Shown here: piece after piece, positions 19,670-31,011 of the stretch
How positions within the stretch are numbered: position 1 is the stretch's first letter
How the letters are laid out: every line of letters begins with the position of its first letter
Source of the DNA: Streptococcus sp. HMSC067H01
GTDB taxonomy: Bacteria > Bacillota > Bacilli > Lactobacillales > Streptococcaceae
Direction: 5' to 3'
DNA: 57,613 nt
NCBI RefSeq assembly: GCF_001814775.1
Contig: NZ_KV817781.1
Span: forward strand, 15,026 to 72,638
Position numbers and translations under genes: made by a program
Notes under the pieces: model-generated
Told to the model about the DNA's origin: nothing
Seen by the model: only the letters and a program-made list of their open reading frames with translations
The model's database searches: none

Positions 19670-20302
19670 TTAAAAGACAACCTTTGTTCCATGTAATTGT
19701 GTCACACCTAATTGATCGATAAAGGTTTGACGGTTGTCCATGTCAATCCCCCCACCAGGTAAAATTTCAATTTTTCCTGCAGCGTGTTCTAGAATTCTAT
19801 GATAGTGAGAAAAGCGTTTCTCTAAAGAATCGCCAGATACACCAGCTCGAGTCAGGATGCGTGTTACACCAGCCTGGCTGAGCCAATCAATGGCTTCCAA
19901 CTGATCTTCATCGCTCAAATCATCGAAAGCCATATGAAAGACAATCTCCATACCTTTAGATGCAGCAATCAATTTTTCAAGGTTAGCCTTATCCAATTTC
20001 TTATCTGCTGTTAAGGCACCAAAGACAACCCCTTGGCTACCTGCTTGAGCAGTTAGACGAATATCCTCGAGCATAATAGAAATCTCGAGGTCATTGTAAA
20101 CAAAGTCACCACCACGTGGACGAATCATCGTCATGATAGTCGTGTCATAGTTTGATGCAAGTTCAACAGCTGACTTGGTTACTCCGTAGCTTGGTGTCGT
20201 TCCACCAACCGCTAAATTATCACAGAGTTCAATACGGCGAGCTCCTGCCTGCATAGCTTTCTCAAGCAAGGTCACATTTTCAGCACAAAATTCGTAAATC
20301 AT
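19670..20302 (-). CDS. cutC: CutC family protein
   Basis: A 210-residue TIM-barrel protein of the CutC family, historically linked to copper homeostasis although the biochemical role remains unsettled. Family motifs present are GARRIELCDNLAVGGTTPS near 21-39, MIRPRGGDFVYN near 60-71 and the C-terminal LPGGGID near 180-186. Length is slightly short but complete, as is common in streptococci. It precedes the MmcQ-like gene. Assignment to family is secure; function should be treated as open. Confidence 0.88.
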   Translation of the reverse strand: MIYEFCAENVTLLEKAMQAGARRIELCDNLAVGGTTPSYGVTKSAVELASNYDTTIMTMIRPRGGDFVYNDLEISIMLEDIRLTAQAGSQGVVFGALTADKKLDKANLEKLIAASKGMEIVFHMAFDDLSDEDQLEAIDWLSQAGVTRILTRAGVSGDSLEKRFSHYHRILEHAAGKIEILPGGGIDMDNRQTFIDQLGVTQLHGTKVVF

Positions 20303-20394
20303 TTGATTCTCCTTGAAGATTAGTTTAAATTTATTATATCATATTATTTTGAATATGTTTTATTTTTATCAAGAGAAATCCTTACTTATTAAAG

Positions 20395-20754
20395 CTAGTC
20401 TTTATCAGGAATCACCTTAAAAAGATAGTAGGTAATAAAGATGGTTAAACATCCCAAACCGATTTTGACTGGTAAAAGAGGCGCAAAATAAATGGAAATT
20501 CCCATTAAGATATAAATCGATACAATAATCTTTTTCTTACGTTCACGCGCAATAGACTTGGTCTCACGAAAGTCCGCTACGTAAGTCTGATAAAGTTTGG
20601 TATGATAAAGCCAATCTTCAAAACGCTTAGAAGATTTGGAAAAGCAAGCAATGGACAACAAGAGAAAGGGTGTTGTTGGCAACAAGGGCAAGACAACTCC
20701 AACAATAGCCAGAGCTAATGACAGAAATCCAATAATCAGATAAATAATACGCAT
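20395..20754 (-). CDS. DUF454 (YbaN-like) membrane protein
   Basis: A 119-residue protein with an N-terminal hydrophobic hairpin (residues 4-36, GVVLPLLPTTPFLLL) and a C-terminal pair of transmembrane segments (about 75-113). The conserved core G..LPLLPTTPF.LL...CF..SS.R...WL follows the DUF454/YbaN family. Members are small inner-membrane proteins of unknown function. It stands between topA and cutC on the same strand, about 92 nt upstream of cutC. Confidence 0.85.
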   Translation of the reverse strand: MRIIYLIIGFLSLALAIVGVVLPLLPTTPFLLLSIACFSKSSKRFEDWLYHTKLYQTYVADFRETKSIARERKKKIIVSIYILMGISIYFAPLLPVKIGLGCLTIFITYYLFKVIPDKD

Positions 20755-20829
20755 AACTTCTCCTAGTTTAAAATAATCAACTACTAGTTTCCCACAAAGT
20801 AAGGAATTTTGTCAAGCCTTTACTAAAAA

Positions 20830-20855
20830 GAGCCTGAAATTTACTTTCAGGACTC
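20830..20855 (-). terminator. topA terminator
   Basis: On the minus strand GAGtCCTGAAA / TTTCAGGcTC with a short GTAAA loop is followed by TTTTTAG. It begins only a few bases after the topA stop. Confidence 0.85.
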
Positions 20856-20861
20856 ATTTTT

Positions 20862-22949
20862 TTATTTGATTTTTTCTTCTTCGTAATCACCATTGCTACA
20901 AACGATTTGCTTACCGCCACCACGGACTTTTTTCTCCATGAGGAAGTTACCACATTTTGGACAATCTCGTCCAACAGGTTTATCCCAAGAAGTGAATTCA
21001 CACTCTGGATAGCGATTGCAACCATAAAAGATACGATTACGCTTGGTTTTTCTTTCAATGATTTGTCCTTGATGACAGCTTGGACACTCAACACCAATCT
21101 CTTTCACGATAGCCTGTGTATGACGGCAATCTGGGAAATTGCTACAAGCATAAAACTTACCAAAACGACCAAGTTTAATGACCATCGGACTACCACACTC
21201 TTCACAATCAAATCCTGCTGGCTCATCCTTGATTTGGATTTTTTCCATCTCCTCTTCGGCTTTGGCAACCTCTTTAGAGAAGGGTTTGTAAAATTCATCA
21301 ATGACTCGTTGCCATTGTTCTTTACCGACTTCGACATCATCAAGTTTTCTTTCCATTTCAGCTGTAAAGGTCACATTGACAATATCAGGGAAGTACTCAA
21401 CAATCAGTTTGTTAACAATTTCTCCCAATTCAGTCGGTTCAAAACGCTTGGCTGCCAAACGCACATAATAGCGCTTTTGAATAGTTTCAATGGTTGGTGC
21501 ATAAGTTGATGGACGTCCAACCCCATTTTCTTCCAAGGTCTTAATTAAAGTAGCCTCAGAATAACGTGCTGGGGGTTGAGTAAAGTGTTGCTCAGGTTTA
21601 CTATTGACCTGTTTGACAACATCACCAACTGCCATGTCCGGCAACATCTTATTCTTATCTGAGTCATTGTAAATGGCCAAGTAACCATCAAACTTAACTT
21701 GACTACCATTTGCTGCAAATTGAACTCCATTTTGAGAGAGCTTAACAGCCATGGTATCAAAGATGGCACCAGTCATCTGACTCGCTACAAAACGGTTCCA
21801 GATAAGGGTATAGAGTTTGAGTTGGTCTTTATCTAAGTATTTAGCAATTTTTTCTGGCGTGTTAAAGACACTTGATGGGCGAATAGCCTCATGGGCATCT
21901 TGGGCACCAGAAGCATTCTTAATCTTGCTTCCATGCTTAGAATACTTGCTACCAAAACGTTCATTAATGTAGCTTGCTGCTTCGTTTTGCGCCACTGGAC
22001 TAATACGAGTAGAATCCGTACGCATATAAGTAATCAAACCTTGGACACCTGTACCAATATTGATTCCTTCGTAGAGCTGTTGGGCAACCATCATGGTCTT
22101 TCGAGTACGGAAATTGATCTTGTTGGCTGCATCCATCTGCATAGTTGAGGTAGTATAAGGTAGTGGAGCGTTACGCTTGCGCTCTTTTTTATCTACCTGA
22201 TCCACTGTAAAGTCTTTGCTAGACAGATGAGACAAAACTTCTTTGACCTCTTCATTGGTAGCCAATTTCATTTTCTTGCCATTCATTCCATAGAAGGATG
22301 CTTGAAATTGCTTAGTCCCCTTTTTGAAGACTCCATCAATCGTCCAATATTCTTCTGGTTGAAAGGCATTGATTTCATTTTCACGGTCAATGATGAGCTT
22401 AAGGGCAACAGATTGCACGCGCCCTGCTGATAAGCCCTTCTTAACCTTTTTCCATAAAATTGGTGAAATTGAATAACCTACCAAGCGGTCCAAGACACGA
22501 CGGGCTTGTTGGGCATCCACCAAATCCATGTCAATCTTACGAGGTTCTTTAAAGGCATTTTTTACCGCATCTTTTGTAATCTCGTTGAAAACAACACGGT
22601 TAGCATCATTCTCATCTAGATTCAAAATATGAGCCAAATGCCAAGAAATAGCTTCTCCTTCACGGTCCGGGTCACTTGCGAGGAAGACTTTATTGGATTT
22701 TTTAGCTTCTTTTTTCAAGTCATTGATCAGAGGACCTTTTCCGCGAATATTGATATATTGGGGCTCGTAGTTATTCTCAAAATCGACCGACATACTGGAT
22801 TTTTTCAAATCACGGATATGACCGACACTTGCTAAAACTTTATAGTTTCTACCCAAATATTTTTCAATCGTTTTAGCCTTTGCAGGCGACTCCACGATTA
22901 CTAGATTTTTTTTAACTGTTGATTTTTTCTTCTTTGTTGCCGTAGCCAC
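20862..22949 (-). CDS. topA: DNA topoisomerase I
   Basis: A 695-residue type IA topoisomerase that relaxes negative supercoils. GTG at 22949 is chosen as start because it gives [14 protein letters not shown] as amino terminus and the expected family length; a TTG six codons upstream leaves the frame open but is less likely. The Toprim domain has [19 protein letters not shown] and the acidic DPDREGE motif (about 93-99); the catalytic tyrosine is Y308 in [12 protein letters not shown]. Three C-terminal zinc-ribbon units follow (CEECGSPM..., CPSCHQGQ..., CPKCGNFL...), the last with a degenerate second half. It lies downstream of dprA, as in other streptococci. Confidence 0.97.
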   Translation of the reverse strand: MATATKKKKSTVKKNLVIVESPAKAKTIEKYLGRNYKVLASVGHIRDLKKSSMSVDFENNYEPQYINIRGKGPLINDLKKEAKKSNKVFLASDPDREGEAISWHLAHILNLDENDANRVVFNEITKDAVKNAFKEPRKIDMDLVDAQQARRVLDRLVGYSISPILWKKVKKGLSAGRVQSVALKLIIDRENEINAFQPEEYWTIDGVFKKGTKQFQASFYGMNGKKMKLATNEEVKEVLSHLSSKDFTVDQVDKKERKRNAPLPYTTSTMQMDAANKINFRTRKTMMVAQQLYEGINIGTGVQGLITYMRTDSTRISPVAQNEAASYINERFGSKYSKHGSKIKNASGAQDAHEAIRPSSVFNTPEKIAKYLDKDQLKLYTLIWNRFVASQMTGAIFDTMAVKLSQNGVQFAANGSQVKFDGYLAIYNDSDKNKMLPDMAVGDVVKQVNSKPEQHFTQPPARYSEATLIKTLEENGVGRPSTYAPTIETIQKRYYVRLAAKRFEPTELGEIVNKLIVEYFPDIVNVTFTAEMERKLDDVEVGKEQWQRVIDEFYKPFSKEVAKAEEEMEKIQIKDEPAGFDCEECGSPMVIKLGRFGKFYACSNFPDCRHTQAIVKEIGVECPSCHQGQIIERKTKRNRIFYGCNRYPECEFTSWDKPVGRDCPKCGNFLMEKKVRGGGKQIVCSNGDYEEEKIK

Positions 22950-23067
22950 AGTATCACACCTTTTCAAAGTAATAAACTTTATAAAGTGTAAACCATTTTT
23001 AGAGACCTGTCAAGACTTAACTACTATATATAGAAGAAAAGTTTGATTATTGAAATCTTATAGACTT

Positions 23068-23934
23068 CTAAAATTCAAATTCTGCCAAGACATCTTGACC
23101 ACTTGTAACCAGCTTTGCCCCCTCTTGTACCAAATGATGACAACCATCTGAACGTCCATCTAGAATACTACCTGGAATGGCAAAGACATCTCTTCCTTCT
23201 TCCATAGCTCGTTCACATGTAATCAAACTTCCTGAACGCATCTTAGCTTCTGCAACAATTACACCCCTACATAATCCTGCTATAATCCGATTTCTTGCTG
23301 GAAAATGATATTTCAAAGGTTCTTCACCAGGCCCATATTCACTGAGGAGCAAGTGATGTTGACCGATGTAGTCCTGCAAACGTTTATTCGATCGAGGATA
23401 GTAGACATCTAAGCCAGTACCAATGACAGCAATAGTTTTTCCGCCACTTTGAAGAATAGACATATGAGCTGCCGTATCAATTCCCCTAGCAAGACCACTG
23501 ACAATGACTAGTTCATTTTCCAATTCTTGAACAACCTTACGAACTGATTTTGTACCTGTTTGGCTACAAGTGCGACTTCCAACAACTGCAATTTTGGGCA
23601 ACTTTAATAAATTTATATCTCCCTTATAGAAAAGCAAAACTGGTGCATCGTAGATTTCACAAAGGGCAAAAGGATAGACATCATCTAAAATGGAGAAGGA
23701 CGGAAATTTTTCAAAATCTCTCTTTAAACGGTCCATACTCTCAAGGCTTAGTTTGTGGTATCGTTCCATAAAGAGAACGGGATTGCGACACTCGGATGCT
23801 TCTGCAATTGTTTCTAAGCTTAACTCTTGATCATAAATTTCTCCAAATTGAAGAACCTTCAATACCTGCTGATTACTTAAACCTGCTTGCTTCAACTTAT
23901 AGATCTCAAAATTATCAATTTTTATCTTCATCAT
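23068..23934 (-). CDS. dprA: DNA processing protein DprA
   Basis: A 288-residue Rossmann-fold protein that binds incoming single-stranded DNA during transformation, loads RecA onto it and, in pneumococcus, shuts off competence by binding ComE. The N-terminal helical (SAM-like) part ends near residue 100; the Rossmann domain shows VVGSRTCSQTG near 117-127, VSGLARGIDTAAH near 143-155 and the FPARNRIIAGL loop. The start is MMK or the adjacent MK. A ComX cin-box lies about 30 nt upstream, so expression should be limited to competence. Its neighbour downstream is topA. Confidence 0.95.
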   Translation of the reverse strand: MMKIKIDNFEIYKLKQAGLSNQQVLKVLQFGEIYDQELSLETIAEASECRNPVLFMERYHKLSLESMDRLKRDFEKFPSFSILDDVYPFALCEIYDAPVLLFYKGDINLLKLPKIAVVGSRTCSQTGTKSVRKVVQELENELVIVSGLARGIDTAAHMSILQSGGKTIAVIGTGLDVYYPRSNKRLQDYIGQHHLLLSEYGPGEEPLKYHFPARNRIIAGLCRGVIVAEAKMRSGSLITCERAMEEGRDVFAIPGSILDGRSDGCHHLVQEGAKLVTSGQDVLAEFEF

Positions 23935-23962
23935 CGACTCCTTGTTTATCTCTCTAGTTATT

Positions 23963-23970
23963 TATTCGTA
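23963..23970 (-). promoter_or_regulatory. ComX (SigX) cin-box of dprA
   Basis: The minus strand carries a perfect TACGAATA, the combox recognised by the competence sigma factor, 29 nt before the dprA start. It is placed directly behind the dapA terminator, so dprA is isolated from housekeeping read-through. Confidence 0.85.
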
Positions 23971-23983
23971 AATAAAAGAAAAA

Positions 23984-24018
23984 AACTTCCTAACAAAAAT
24001 ATTTTGTTTAGGAAGTTA
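23984..24018 (-). terminator. dapA terminator
   Basis: On the minus strand AACTTCCTAAACAAA pairs with TTTTGTTAGGAAGTT and is followed by TTTTTTTCTTTT. It lies 17 nt after the dapA stop. Confidence 0.85.
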
Positions 24019-24034
24019 ATCATTCATCGAATTA

Positions 24035-24970
24035 TTAATAGTCTGGACGAAGAACACCAGTTACTGTCGCTTTAGTTGCTTCATAGTCACCATCTATAAC
24101 AACCTTGATGATGCGTTTAGCATCTTCTTCTGGAGCTGGAACTAAAGGCAAACGAGTTGGCCCAGCTTCAAATCCCATATAATTCAGCACAGCTTTAACA
24201 GGAGCTGGACTTGGATATGAGAAGAGAGCATTGACTTTAGGAATAAATTGTCTTTGAATTGCAGCTGCTTTTTTAATATCACTGTTTGCGATAGCTGTGA
24301 ACATCTCATACATTTCATCACCATTTGTATGCGATGCGACAGAGATAACTCCATCAGCACCCAAGTTCATCGCATGGAAGGCATCACCATCCTCACCTGT
24401 ATAAATCAAGAATTCCTCTGGTTTATGCTCGATCAAATAAGCCATATTAGCAAGGCTGGTACATTCTTTGACACCGATAATATTTGGATGTTCAGCCAAA
24501 CGAAGCATGGTCTCAGGAGTTAATTCTACCACTACACGACCTGGGATATTATAGAGGATAATTGGCAAATCAGATGCATCGGCAATAGCTTTAAAGTGCT
24601 GGTACATCCCTTCTTGAGAAGGCTTATTGTAGTAAGGAACAATGGCAAGTCCTGCTGCAAAGCCACCAAATTCTGCTACTTCTTTGACGAACTCAATCGA
24701 GTCACGTGTGTCATTTGTACCGATACCAGCAATCAAAGGAACACGCCCCTGAACCACCTTTTGAACCGCTGCAAAAAGCTCCAGTTCCTCATCGTGGGTA
24801 AGAGTTGGACTTTCAGCAGTAGTTCCCGCTAATAGAATTCCATCTGTATGATGGGCCAATAAGTGCTCAATCAAATCTGGAATTGCATCAAAATTTATAG
24901 AGCCATCTGCATGAAAGGGAGTTATAAAAGCTGTGATGATTTTGCATTCTTTTAAATCTTGATAGGACAT
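24035..24970 (-). CDS. dapA: 4-hydroxy-tetrahydrodipicolinate synthase
   Basis: A 311-residue class I aldolase that condenses pyruvate with aspartate semialdehyde in the lysine branch. ATG at 24970 ([15 protein letters not shown]) is preferred over the longer frame because GAAAGGTG lies 5-6 nt upstream. Schiff-base lysine is K168 in GVKE, Tyr140 in IILYNIPGR, and the GTTAESPTL motif at about 49-57 binds the substrate carboxylate. It lies downstream of asd, which makes its substrate, but an unusual 358-nt repeat-rich spacer separates the two genes. Confidence 0.96.
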   Translation of the reverse strand: MSYQDLKECKIITAFITPFHADGSINFDAIPDLIEHLLAHHTDGILLAGTTAESPTLTHDEELELFAAVQKVVQGRVPLIAGIGTNDTRDSIEFVKEVAEFGGFAAGLAIVPYYNKPSQEGMYQHFKAIADASDLPIILYNIPGRVVVELTPETMLRLAEHPNIIGVKECTSLANMAYLIEHKPEEFLIYTGEDGDAFHAMNLGADGVISVASHTNGDEMYEMFTAIANSDIKKAAAIQRQFIPKVNALFSYPSPAPVKAVLNYMGFEAGPTRLPLVPAPEEDAKRIIKVVIDGDYEATKATVTGVLRPDY

Positions 24971-25328
24971 ATAAACACCTTTCTCTATATAAGAAAGAGG
25001 CTGGGGCATACTTGCCTTTGCCTCCTGTTCTGTAAGTAAAACAAGTAGATTCGTTAGGTAGCGAAGGAGAAATCAAACTCCTCGAGTTACTGATTTCTGT
25101 ATCATAACGCAGTGGTTGATTGCTCAAAGCAATGCTTTAAGGTAGCAGATAAGACTTACGAAGTAAGTTCTTCCTTAAGTTTTAACATGCCATCAAATCC
25201 CTAAAGATAACCTAATCAACTGTGCAGGGGTACTAAAAAGGTCCTGCGAACCTTTTTTGCCCGAGCCTTAAATCCAAAAAGTGAGGAAGAAATCAAACTC
25301 TTCGAGTTGCTGATTTCTGTTTTACTCC
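24971..25328. repeat. Mosaic repeat region between asd and dapA
   Basis: This spacer holds several repeat modules. Two near-identical 38-nt units (about 25062-25099 and 25284-25321) each read GAAATCAAACT..TCGAGTT.CTGATTTCTGT and can fold as AGAAATCA / TGATTTCT. Between them, 25122-25168 resembles a boxB hairpin (GCTCAAAGCAATGCTTTAAGG). GCAGTGGTTGA and CAACTGTGC are shared with the element at 40990-41166. At 25234-25269 a stem-loop matches one next to rpmA. No coding sequence is supported. Confidence 0.65.
25234..25269 (-). repeat. Stem-loop module, copy 1 (asd side)
   Basis: The minus strand reads AAGGCTCGGG, then AAAAAGGTTC, then GCAGGACCTTTTTA. It differs from 36805-36840 (plus strand) at only a few positions. 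The AAAAAGGT / ACCTTTTT stem with T-run looks like an intrinsic terminator and may end asd transcription. Confidence 0.65.
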
Positions 25329-26405
25329 CTATTTCAATTCAAATTTTAATTCAGCTGTTGGACGAACAAGACCACGTTCGTGAAGAGTTTCTGCGATTTG
25401 AACTGAATTCCAAGCCGCACCTTTAAGCAAGTTATCAGAAACTATCCACATGTGGATACCTTTTTCAGCATCTAGGTCCTTACGAATACGACCTACAAAG
25501 GTATCGCGTGAACCAACAGCGTTGATTGCTTGTGGATAGATTTGATTAGCTACATCATCCTCTAAAACTGCGCCTGGGAAAGCTGCGATAGCTGCTTTGA
25601 CATCTTCAATTGGAGCAACCTCTTTTGTTTCAATATAAACTGATTCTGAGTGAGCTGACAATACTGGAATACGCACGCAAGTTGCTGAAACAGCGATACT
25701 ATCGTCTTCCATGATTTTCTTAGTTTCCTTAGTCATCTTCATCTCTTCATAAGTGTAATCATTATCTGTGAAAAGATCGATTTGTGGAAGAGCATTGAAG
25801 GCAATTGGATAATGCTTCTTATCACCACCTGAGGGCAGAATATCAGCTTGCAAATCACGTGGATTTACACCATCATTCAAAACTTCACGAAGTTCACGTT
25901 GCGTTTCAAGGATAGCACCCATGCCCGCACCTGAAACAGCTTGATAAGTTGAAACGATGATACGATCCAAGCCCCATTTTTGACGAACTGGTTCAAGAGC
26001 CACCATCATTTGGATTGTTGAACAGTTAGGGCAGGCAATGATTCCGTTATGGGCATCAAGGGCGTGAGCATTGACTTCAGGAACAACCAATGGTACATCT
26101 GGATTTTGACGGAAATAAGAAGTATTGTCAACTACCACTGCACCTGCTTTAACTGCATATGGTGCATACTTAGCTGATGTCGAACCACCTGCTGAAAAGA
26201 GAGCAATGTCAACTCCTTCAAATGCTGTTTCAGTCGTTTCCTCAATCGTAATATCTTGATCTTTAAATTTCAAAGTCTTACCTGCTGAACGTGCAGAAGC
26301 AAGTAAACGGATTTTTTCGATTGGAAGTGTTGATTCTTCCAACATTTTTATCATCTGAGCACCGACAGCACCTGTCGCGCCGACTACAGCAACTGTATAT
26401 CCCAT
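25329..26405 (-). CDS. asd: Aspartate-semialdehyde dehydrogenase
   Basis: A 358-residue NADPH-dependent enzyme that makes aspartate semialdehyde for lysine, threonine and methionine synthesis. The N-terminal nucleotide fold has [11 protein letters not shown] at 5-15; the catalytic cysteine is C128 in [10 protein letters not shown], and the substrate-binding His lies in [12 protein letters not shown] near 240-255. Length and motifs agree with the Gram-positive form. AGAGG lies 6 nt before the ATG, with a TATAAT -10 box upstream. Confidence 0.96.
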   Translation of the reverse strand: MGYTVAVVGATGAVGAQMIKMLEESTLPIEKIRLLASARSAGKTLKFKDQDITIEETTETAFEGVDIALFSAGGSTSAKYAPYAVKAGAVVVDNTSYFRQNPDVPLVVPEVNAHALDAHNGIIACPNCSTIQMMVALEPVRQKWGLDRIIVSTYQAVSGAGMGAILETQRELREVLNDGVNPRDLQADILPSGGDKKHYPIAFNALPQIDLFTDNDYTYEEMKMTKETKKIMEDDSIAVSATCVRIPVLSAHSESVYIETKEVAPIEDVKAAIAAFPGAVLEDDVANQIYPQAINAVGSRDTFVGRIRKDLDAEKGIHMWIVSDNLLKGAAWNSVQIAETLHERGLVRPTAELKFELK

Positions 26406-26451
26406 AAGTAACCTCTTTCGGAATTTTCTAAAAATTTCTATAATAGAAACA

Positions 26452-26480
26452 TTATACTACTTTTTCATAAAAATGAAAAG
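26452..26480 (-). promoter_or_regulatory. asd promoter
   Basis: On the minus strand TTTTCA, a 17-nt spacer and a consensus TATAAT are followed by a leader of about 45 nt to the asd ATG. The -35 match is partial. Confidence 0.55.
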
Positions 26481-26513
26481 TCTTTTCTATATCAATTTTC
26501 TGAATGAATAAGA

Positions 26514-26544
26514 AAAAGGCTCGCTAATTTTAGCGAATCCTTTT
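26514..26544 (-). terminator. gyrA-srtA terminator
   Basis: AAAAAGGcTCGCT / AGCGAatCCTTTTT with an AATTTT loop. It lies 17 nt downstream of the srtA stop; the flanking A and T runs make it usable on both strands, although asd diverges from it. Confidence 0.8.
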
Positions 26545-26560
26545 TCAATAATCTTATTTA

Positions 26561-27307
26561 TTAATATCTTTGCTTGTAAGGCTTATTAAAGGCCTCTAAG
26601 ACATCTGATGGAGTTTCTGCATAAGATTTCATCTCTTTGAAATCTCCCTTTACGATAATCCGTTCTGTTGCGTTATAGTCCACACAGGTTACCAAAGTAA
26701 TCTCATTAATACCCTCACGATCTTCTATTTCATCAACACGATCAGGTGTAACGTGTTTGACTTCACGAATAACGTAGGTATAAACCTTTTCCTTGTCAGT
26801 CAGATAGATTTTCATGCCTTCTTTGGCATTGACCAAAGGTGAGAAGAGCATCTGACTTGCATTTTCAGCGGTAAAAATATGGTGACTAGCTAGAGAATAA
26901 TTTCCCTCTCCCATTTTTTGATTTGGTTTCATGGTTCCTGCTCCATAGAACAAGTTAACATTATCCAAACCTTTAAAGATAGGTAGGTTAATCTCTACTT
27001 CAGGAATGGCAATTCCTCCAATAACAGGAAGTTGTTGGGCATCCCACTGGGCAGATAAAACCGCTTCGGATGAGATAGCCTTTACAGAATCGAAATCAAA
27101 ATTTCCTTCTATTTCCAAGTTTTCTTCAAGCTTTTCCTTTGTTACTTGGCTCACTTGATACTTATTGGTATTCCAAACCATAAAGATATCACGAATTTTC
27201 GAGTTAAAGATCAGAGCAATTGATAGCACGATTAAGAATCCTGCTAGGATATTAATGAGTAGATTCTTACGTTTATTTTTTTTACTTACATTCTTTTTTT
27301 GAGACAT
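26561..27307 (-). CDS. srtA: Class A (housekeeping) sortase
   Basis: A 248-residue membrane-anchored transpeptidase that cuts LPXTG proteins and links them to peptidoglycan. One N-terminal transmembrane helix (about 15-35) follows a Lys-rich cytoplasmic start. The catalytic triad is visible at canonical streptococcal positions: H142 in SHHIF, C208 in TLVTC and R216 in ATERIIV. Its ATG overlaps the gyrA stop by one base (TAATG), so it is translationally coupled to gyrase, as in other mitis-group species. No LPXTG protein is encoded in this window; substrates lie elsewhere. Confidence 0.97.
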   Translation of the reverse strand: MSQKKNVSKKNKRKNLLINILAGFLIVLSIALIFNSKIRDIFMVWNTNKYQVSQVTKEKLEENLEIEGNFDFDSVKAISSEAVLSAQWDAQQLPVIGGIAIPEVEINLPIFKGLDNVNLFYGAGTMKPNQKMGEGNYSLASHHIFTAENASQMLFSPLVNAKEGMKIYLTDKEKVYTYVIREVKHVTPDRVDEIEDREGINEITLVTCVDYNATERIIVKGDFKEMKSYAETPSDVLEAFNKPYKQRY

Positions 27308-29775
27308 TATGCTTCACTTTCTGTTTCTTTTTCTGTCCCAACTTCTTCTTTCTCCGCAGCTGCAACACTTGTAAAGGTCACAATCTTGGCATTCTCGTCT
27401 AGACGCATGACTTTCACTCCCATGGTTGAGCGTCCAGTTTGAGAAATATTGGCGACATTAGTCCGAATCATCACACCAGTATCTGTAATGATCATCAAGT
27501 CTTCATCTCCTTTAACAGTCAGAAGACCCGCAAGTGGACCATTTTTCTCAGTGACATTGGCTGTTTTCATTCCTTTACCAGCACGGCCCTTAGTTGGATA
27601 TTCAGTGGCAACTGTACGTTTCCCATACCCTTTTTCAGTGATGATAAGGACTTCATCTTGGTCGGTAATCACTCTAGCGCCAACTACTGTGTCACCTTCA
27701 CGGAGATTTACTCCCTTAACACCTGTAGCGCTGCGACTCATACCACGGACTGAAGACTGGTTGAATCGAACTGCATATCCTAATTTAGTACCAATGATGA
27801 TATCTGTGTCTTTCTCAGTTAGTAAGACATTAATCAATTCGTCCTCATCCTTCAGATTCAAGGCTTTGAGACCATTTTGTCGGATATTGGCAAATTCTTT
27901 AACGCTGGTTCTCTTAACAATACCAGCTCGTGTTGTAAAGAAGAGATAGGCATCATCACTACGTTCAGATTCGACATTGATAATGGTTTGAATACTTTCA
28001 CCTTCGTCTAGTTTCAAAAGATTGACGACTGGCAAGCCCTTGGCAGTTCGACCATATTCTGGAATTTCATATCCCTTAAGACGATAGACACGTCCTTTAT
28101 TGGTAAAGAAGAGCAAATGATCATGTGTGCTGGTCGAAACCAACTCACGGACAAAATCATCATCCTTGACTCCAGTTCCTTGAACGCCACGTCCACCTCG
28201 TTTTTGAGCTGTGAACTCGTCTTGGTCCAAACGTTTGATATAACCTTTATTTGATAGAGTGATGAGAACATCAGACTCTTCAATCAAGTCTTCATCTTCA
28301 AGCGTCAAGACTTCACCAACCATCAACTCAGTACGACGTGGATCGCCAAACTTACGTTTGACCTCATCCAATTCTTCCTTGATGATTTGCGCTACACGTT
28401 CTGGTTTTGCAAGAATGTCTGCCAAGTCAGCAATCAAAGCAATAAGCTCATCATATTCTGACTGAATCTTGTCACGTTCCAAACCTGTCAAACGACGAAG
28501 ACGCATATCGAGAATTGCTTGACTTTGACGTTCAGATAACTTGAACTTGCTCATCAATTCAGCTTGGGCTTCTGCATCCGTTTCACTAGCACGGATGATA
28601 CGAATCACTTCGTCGATATGGTCTAGTGCAATCAAGAGACCTTCTAAGATATGAGCACGCGCTTCAGCTTTCTCTTTGTCAAATTGAGTACGACGAGTCA
28701 CCACTTCTTTTTGGTGCTCAATATAAGCATCCAAGATTTGGCGAAGAGATAAGATCTTTGGAACACCATTCTGGATAGCTAGCATGTTAAATCCAAAGCT
28801 AGTTTGCATCTGAGTCATCTTGAACAAATTATTCAAAATAACATTCGCAGATGCATCACGTTTCACCTCGATTACAAAGCGAACACCCTCACGGTTAGAT
28901 TCGTCACGAACGGCTGTAATACCTTCAATACGTTTTTCTTGAACTAAACGCACGATATGCTCATGGACTTTAGTCTTGTTGACCATATATGGGAATTCGG
29001 TAACAACGATACGTTCGCGACCTGTTTTTGTTTCCTCGATTTCTGTACGAGAACGAAGAATAATCGAACCCTTACCTGTTTCATAAGCCTTATGGATACC
29101 TGATTTACCCATAACTAGGGCACCAGTTGGGAAGTCTGGACCAGGCAAAACTTCCATCAAATCTTTGGTGGTAATTTCTGGATTATCCATAACCAACTTA
29201 ACAGCATCAATCGTTTCACCCAAGTTATGCGGTGGGATATTGGTCGCCATACCAACAGCAATCCCTGTAGCTCCATTGACCAAAAGATTTGGGAAACGAG
29301 CTGGGAGAACCACAGGTTCACGTTCATTGGCATCATAGTTATCTACAAAATCAACCGTATTTTTATTGATGTCACGAAGCATCTCAAGAGCAATCTTACT
29401 CATGCGTGCTTCAGTATAACGCTGGGCAGCGGCACCATCACCGTCCATAGAACCAAAGTTTCCGTGACCGTCTACAAGCATGTAACGGTAGCTCCACCAT
29501 TGAGCCATACGAACCATAGCTTCATAGATAGATGAGTCCCCGTGTGGGTGGTATTTACCCATGACATCCCCTGTAATACGGGCAGATTTCTTATGGGGTT
29601 TGTCAGGTGTCACACCCAATTCGTTCATACCGTAAAGAATACGACGATGAACTGGTTTCAATCCATCTCGAACATCAGGAAGGGCCCGCGATACGATAAC
29701 ACTCATGGCGTAGTCAATAAAGCTGGTCTTCATCTCCTTTGTCAGATTGACATTCACTAAATTTTTATCTTGCAT
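27307..29775 (-). CDS. gyrA: DNA gyrase subunit A
   Basis: An 822-residue subunit of gyrase that breaks and rejoins DNA while negative supercoils are introduced. ATG at 29775 ([15 protein letters not shown]) is the conventional start; a further ATG five codons upstream is possible but would extend the conserved terminus. The catalytic tyrosine is Y120 in AAAQRY. The quinolone-resistance region reads HGDSSIYE with Ser81 and Glu85, both the susceptible residues. The C-terminal beta-pinwheel begins near residue 500 and carries the GyrA box (QKRGGRG). Transcribed with srtA. Confidence 0.97.
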   Translation of the reverse strand: MQDKNLVNVNLTKEMKTSFIDYAMSVIVSRALPDVRDGLKPVHRRILYGMNELGVTPDKPHKKSARITGDVMGKYHPHGDSSIYEAMVRMAQWWSYRYMLVDGHGNFGSMDGDGAAAQRYTEARMSKIALEMLRDINKNTVDFVDNYDANEREPVVLPARFPNLLVNGATGIAVGMATNIPPHNLGETIDAVKLVMDNPEITTKDLMEVLPGPDFPTGALVMGKSGIHKAYETGKGSIILRSRTEIEETKTGRERIVVTEFPYMVNKTKVHEHIVRLVQEKRIEGITAVRDESNREGVRFVIEVKRDASANVILNNLFKMTQMQTSFGFNMLAIQNGVPKILSLRQILDAYIEHQKEVVTRRTQFDKEKAEARAHILEGLLIALDHIDEVIRIIRASETDAEAQAELMSKFKLSERQSQAILDMRLRRLTGLERDKIQSEYDELIALIADLADILAKPERVAQIIKEELDEVKRKFGDPRRTELMVGEVLTLEDEDLIEESDVLITLSNKGYIKRLDQDEFTAQKRGGRGVQGTGVKDDDFVRELVSTSTHDHLLFFTNKGRVYRLKGYEIPEYGRTAKGLPVVNLLKLDEGESIQTIINVESERSDDAYLFFTTRAGIVKRTSVKEFANIRQNGLKALNLKDEDELINVLLTEKDTDIIIGTKLGYAVRFNQSSVRGMSRSATGVKGVNLREGDTVVGARVITDQDEVLIITEKGYGKRTVATEYPTKGRAGKGMKTANVTEKNGPLAGLLTVKGDEDLMIITDTGVMIRTNVANISQTGRSTMGVKVMRLDENAKIVTFTSVAAAEKEEVGTEKETESEA

Positions 29776-29890
29776 TAACAAATGCCTCATTTCACTATTA
29801 GTAACTAGATATATTATACCATAGTTTGCCTTAGATTTCAGGCTTCCAATCCGACTAAAACGTTTACATATCCATATGGAGGTTATATCC

Positions 29891-29919
29891 GTGACAAAGC
29901 TATTTAAAAGTGATAAAAT
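29891..29919 (+). promoter_or_regulatory. ldh promoter, with weak cre-like site upstream
   Basis: GTGACA (29891-29896), 17-nt spacer and TAAAAT (29914-29919). About 30 nt upstream of the -35 lies CTAAAACGTTTACA, whose right half fits the CcpA cre consensus while its left TG is not conserved. Catabolite control is therefore only a possibility. Confidence 0.55.
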
Positions 29920-29921
29920 GA

Positions 29922-30956
<1,035 letters not shown>

Positions 30957-30965
30957 TTTAATATT

Positions 30966-31003
30966 AAAAAAGCTGTCTAGACAAACGTTTAGACAGCTTT
31001 TCT
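30966..31003. terminator. Bidirectional terminator between ldh and the thioredoxin-like gene
   Basis: A 12-bp perfect stem AAAAGCTGTCTA / TAGACAGCTTTT lies between the convergent stops of ldh and the thioredoxin-like lipoprotein gene. Terminal A and T runs allow use in both directions. Confidence 0.88.
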
Positions 31004-31011
31004 TATCTTAT

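Noticed and set aside
29840..29880. Rex-type redox operator in front of ldh
   Set aside because: No TTGTGAA...TTCACAA-like palindrome is present; only a partial cre-like sequence is seen.
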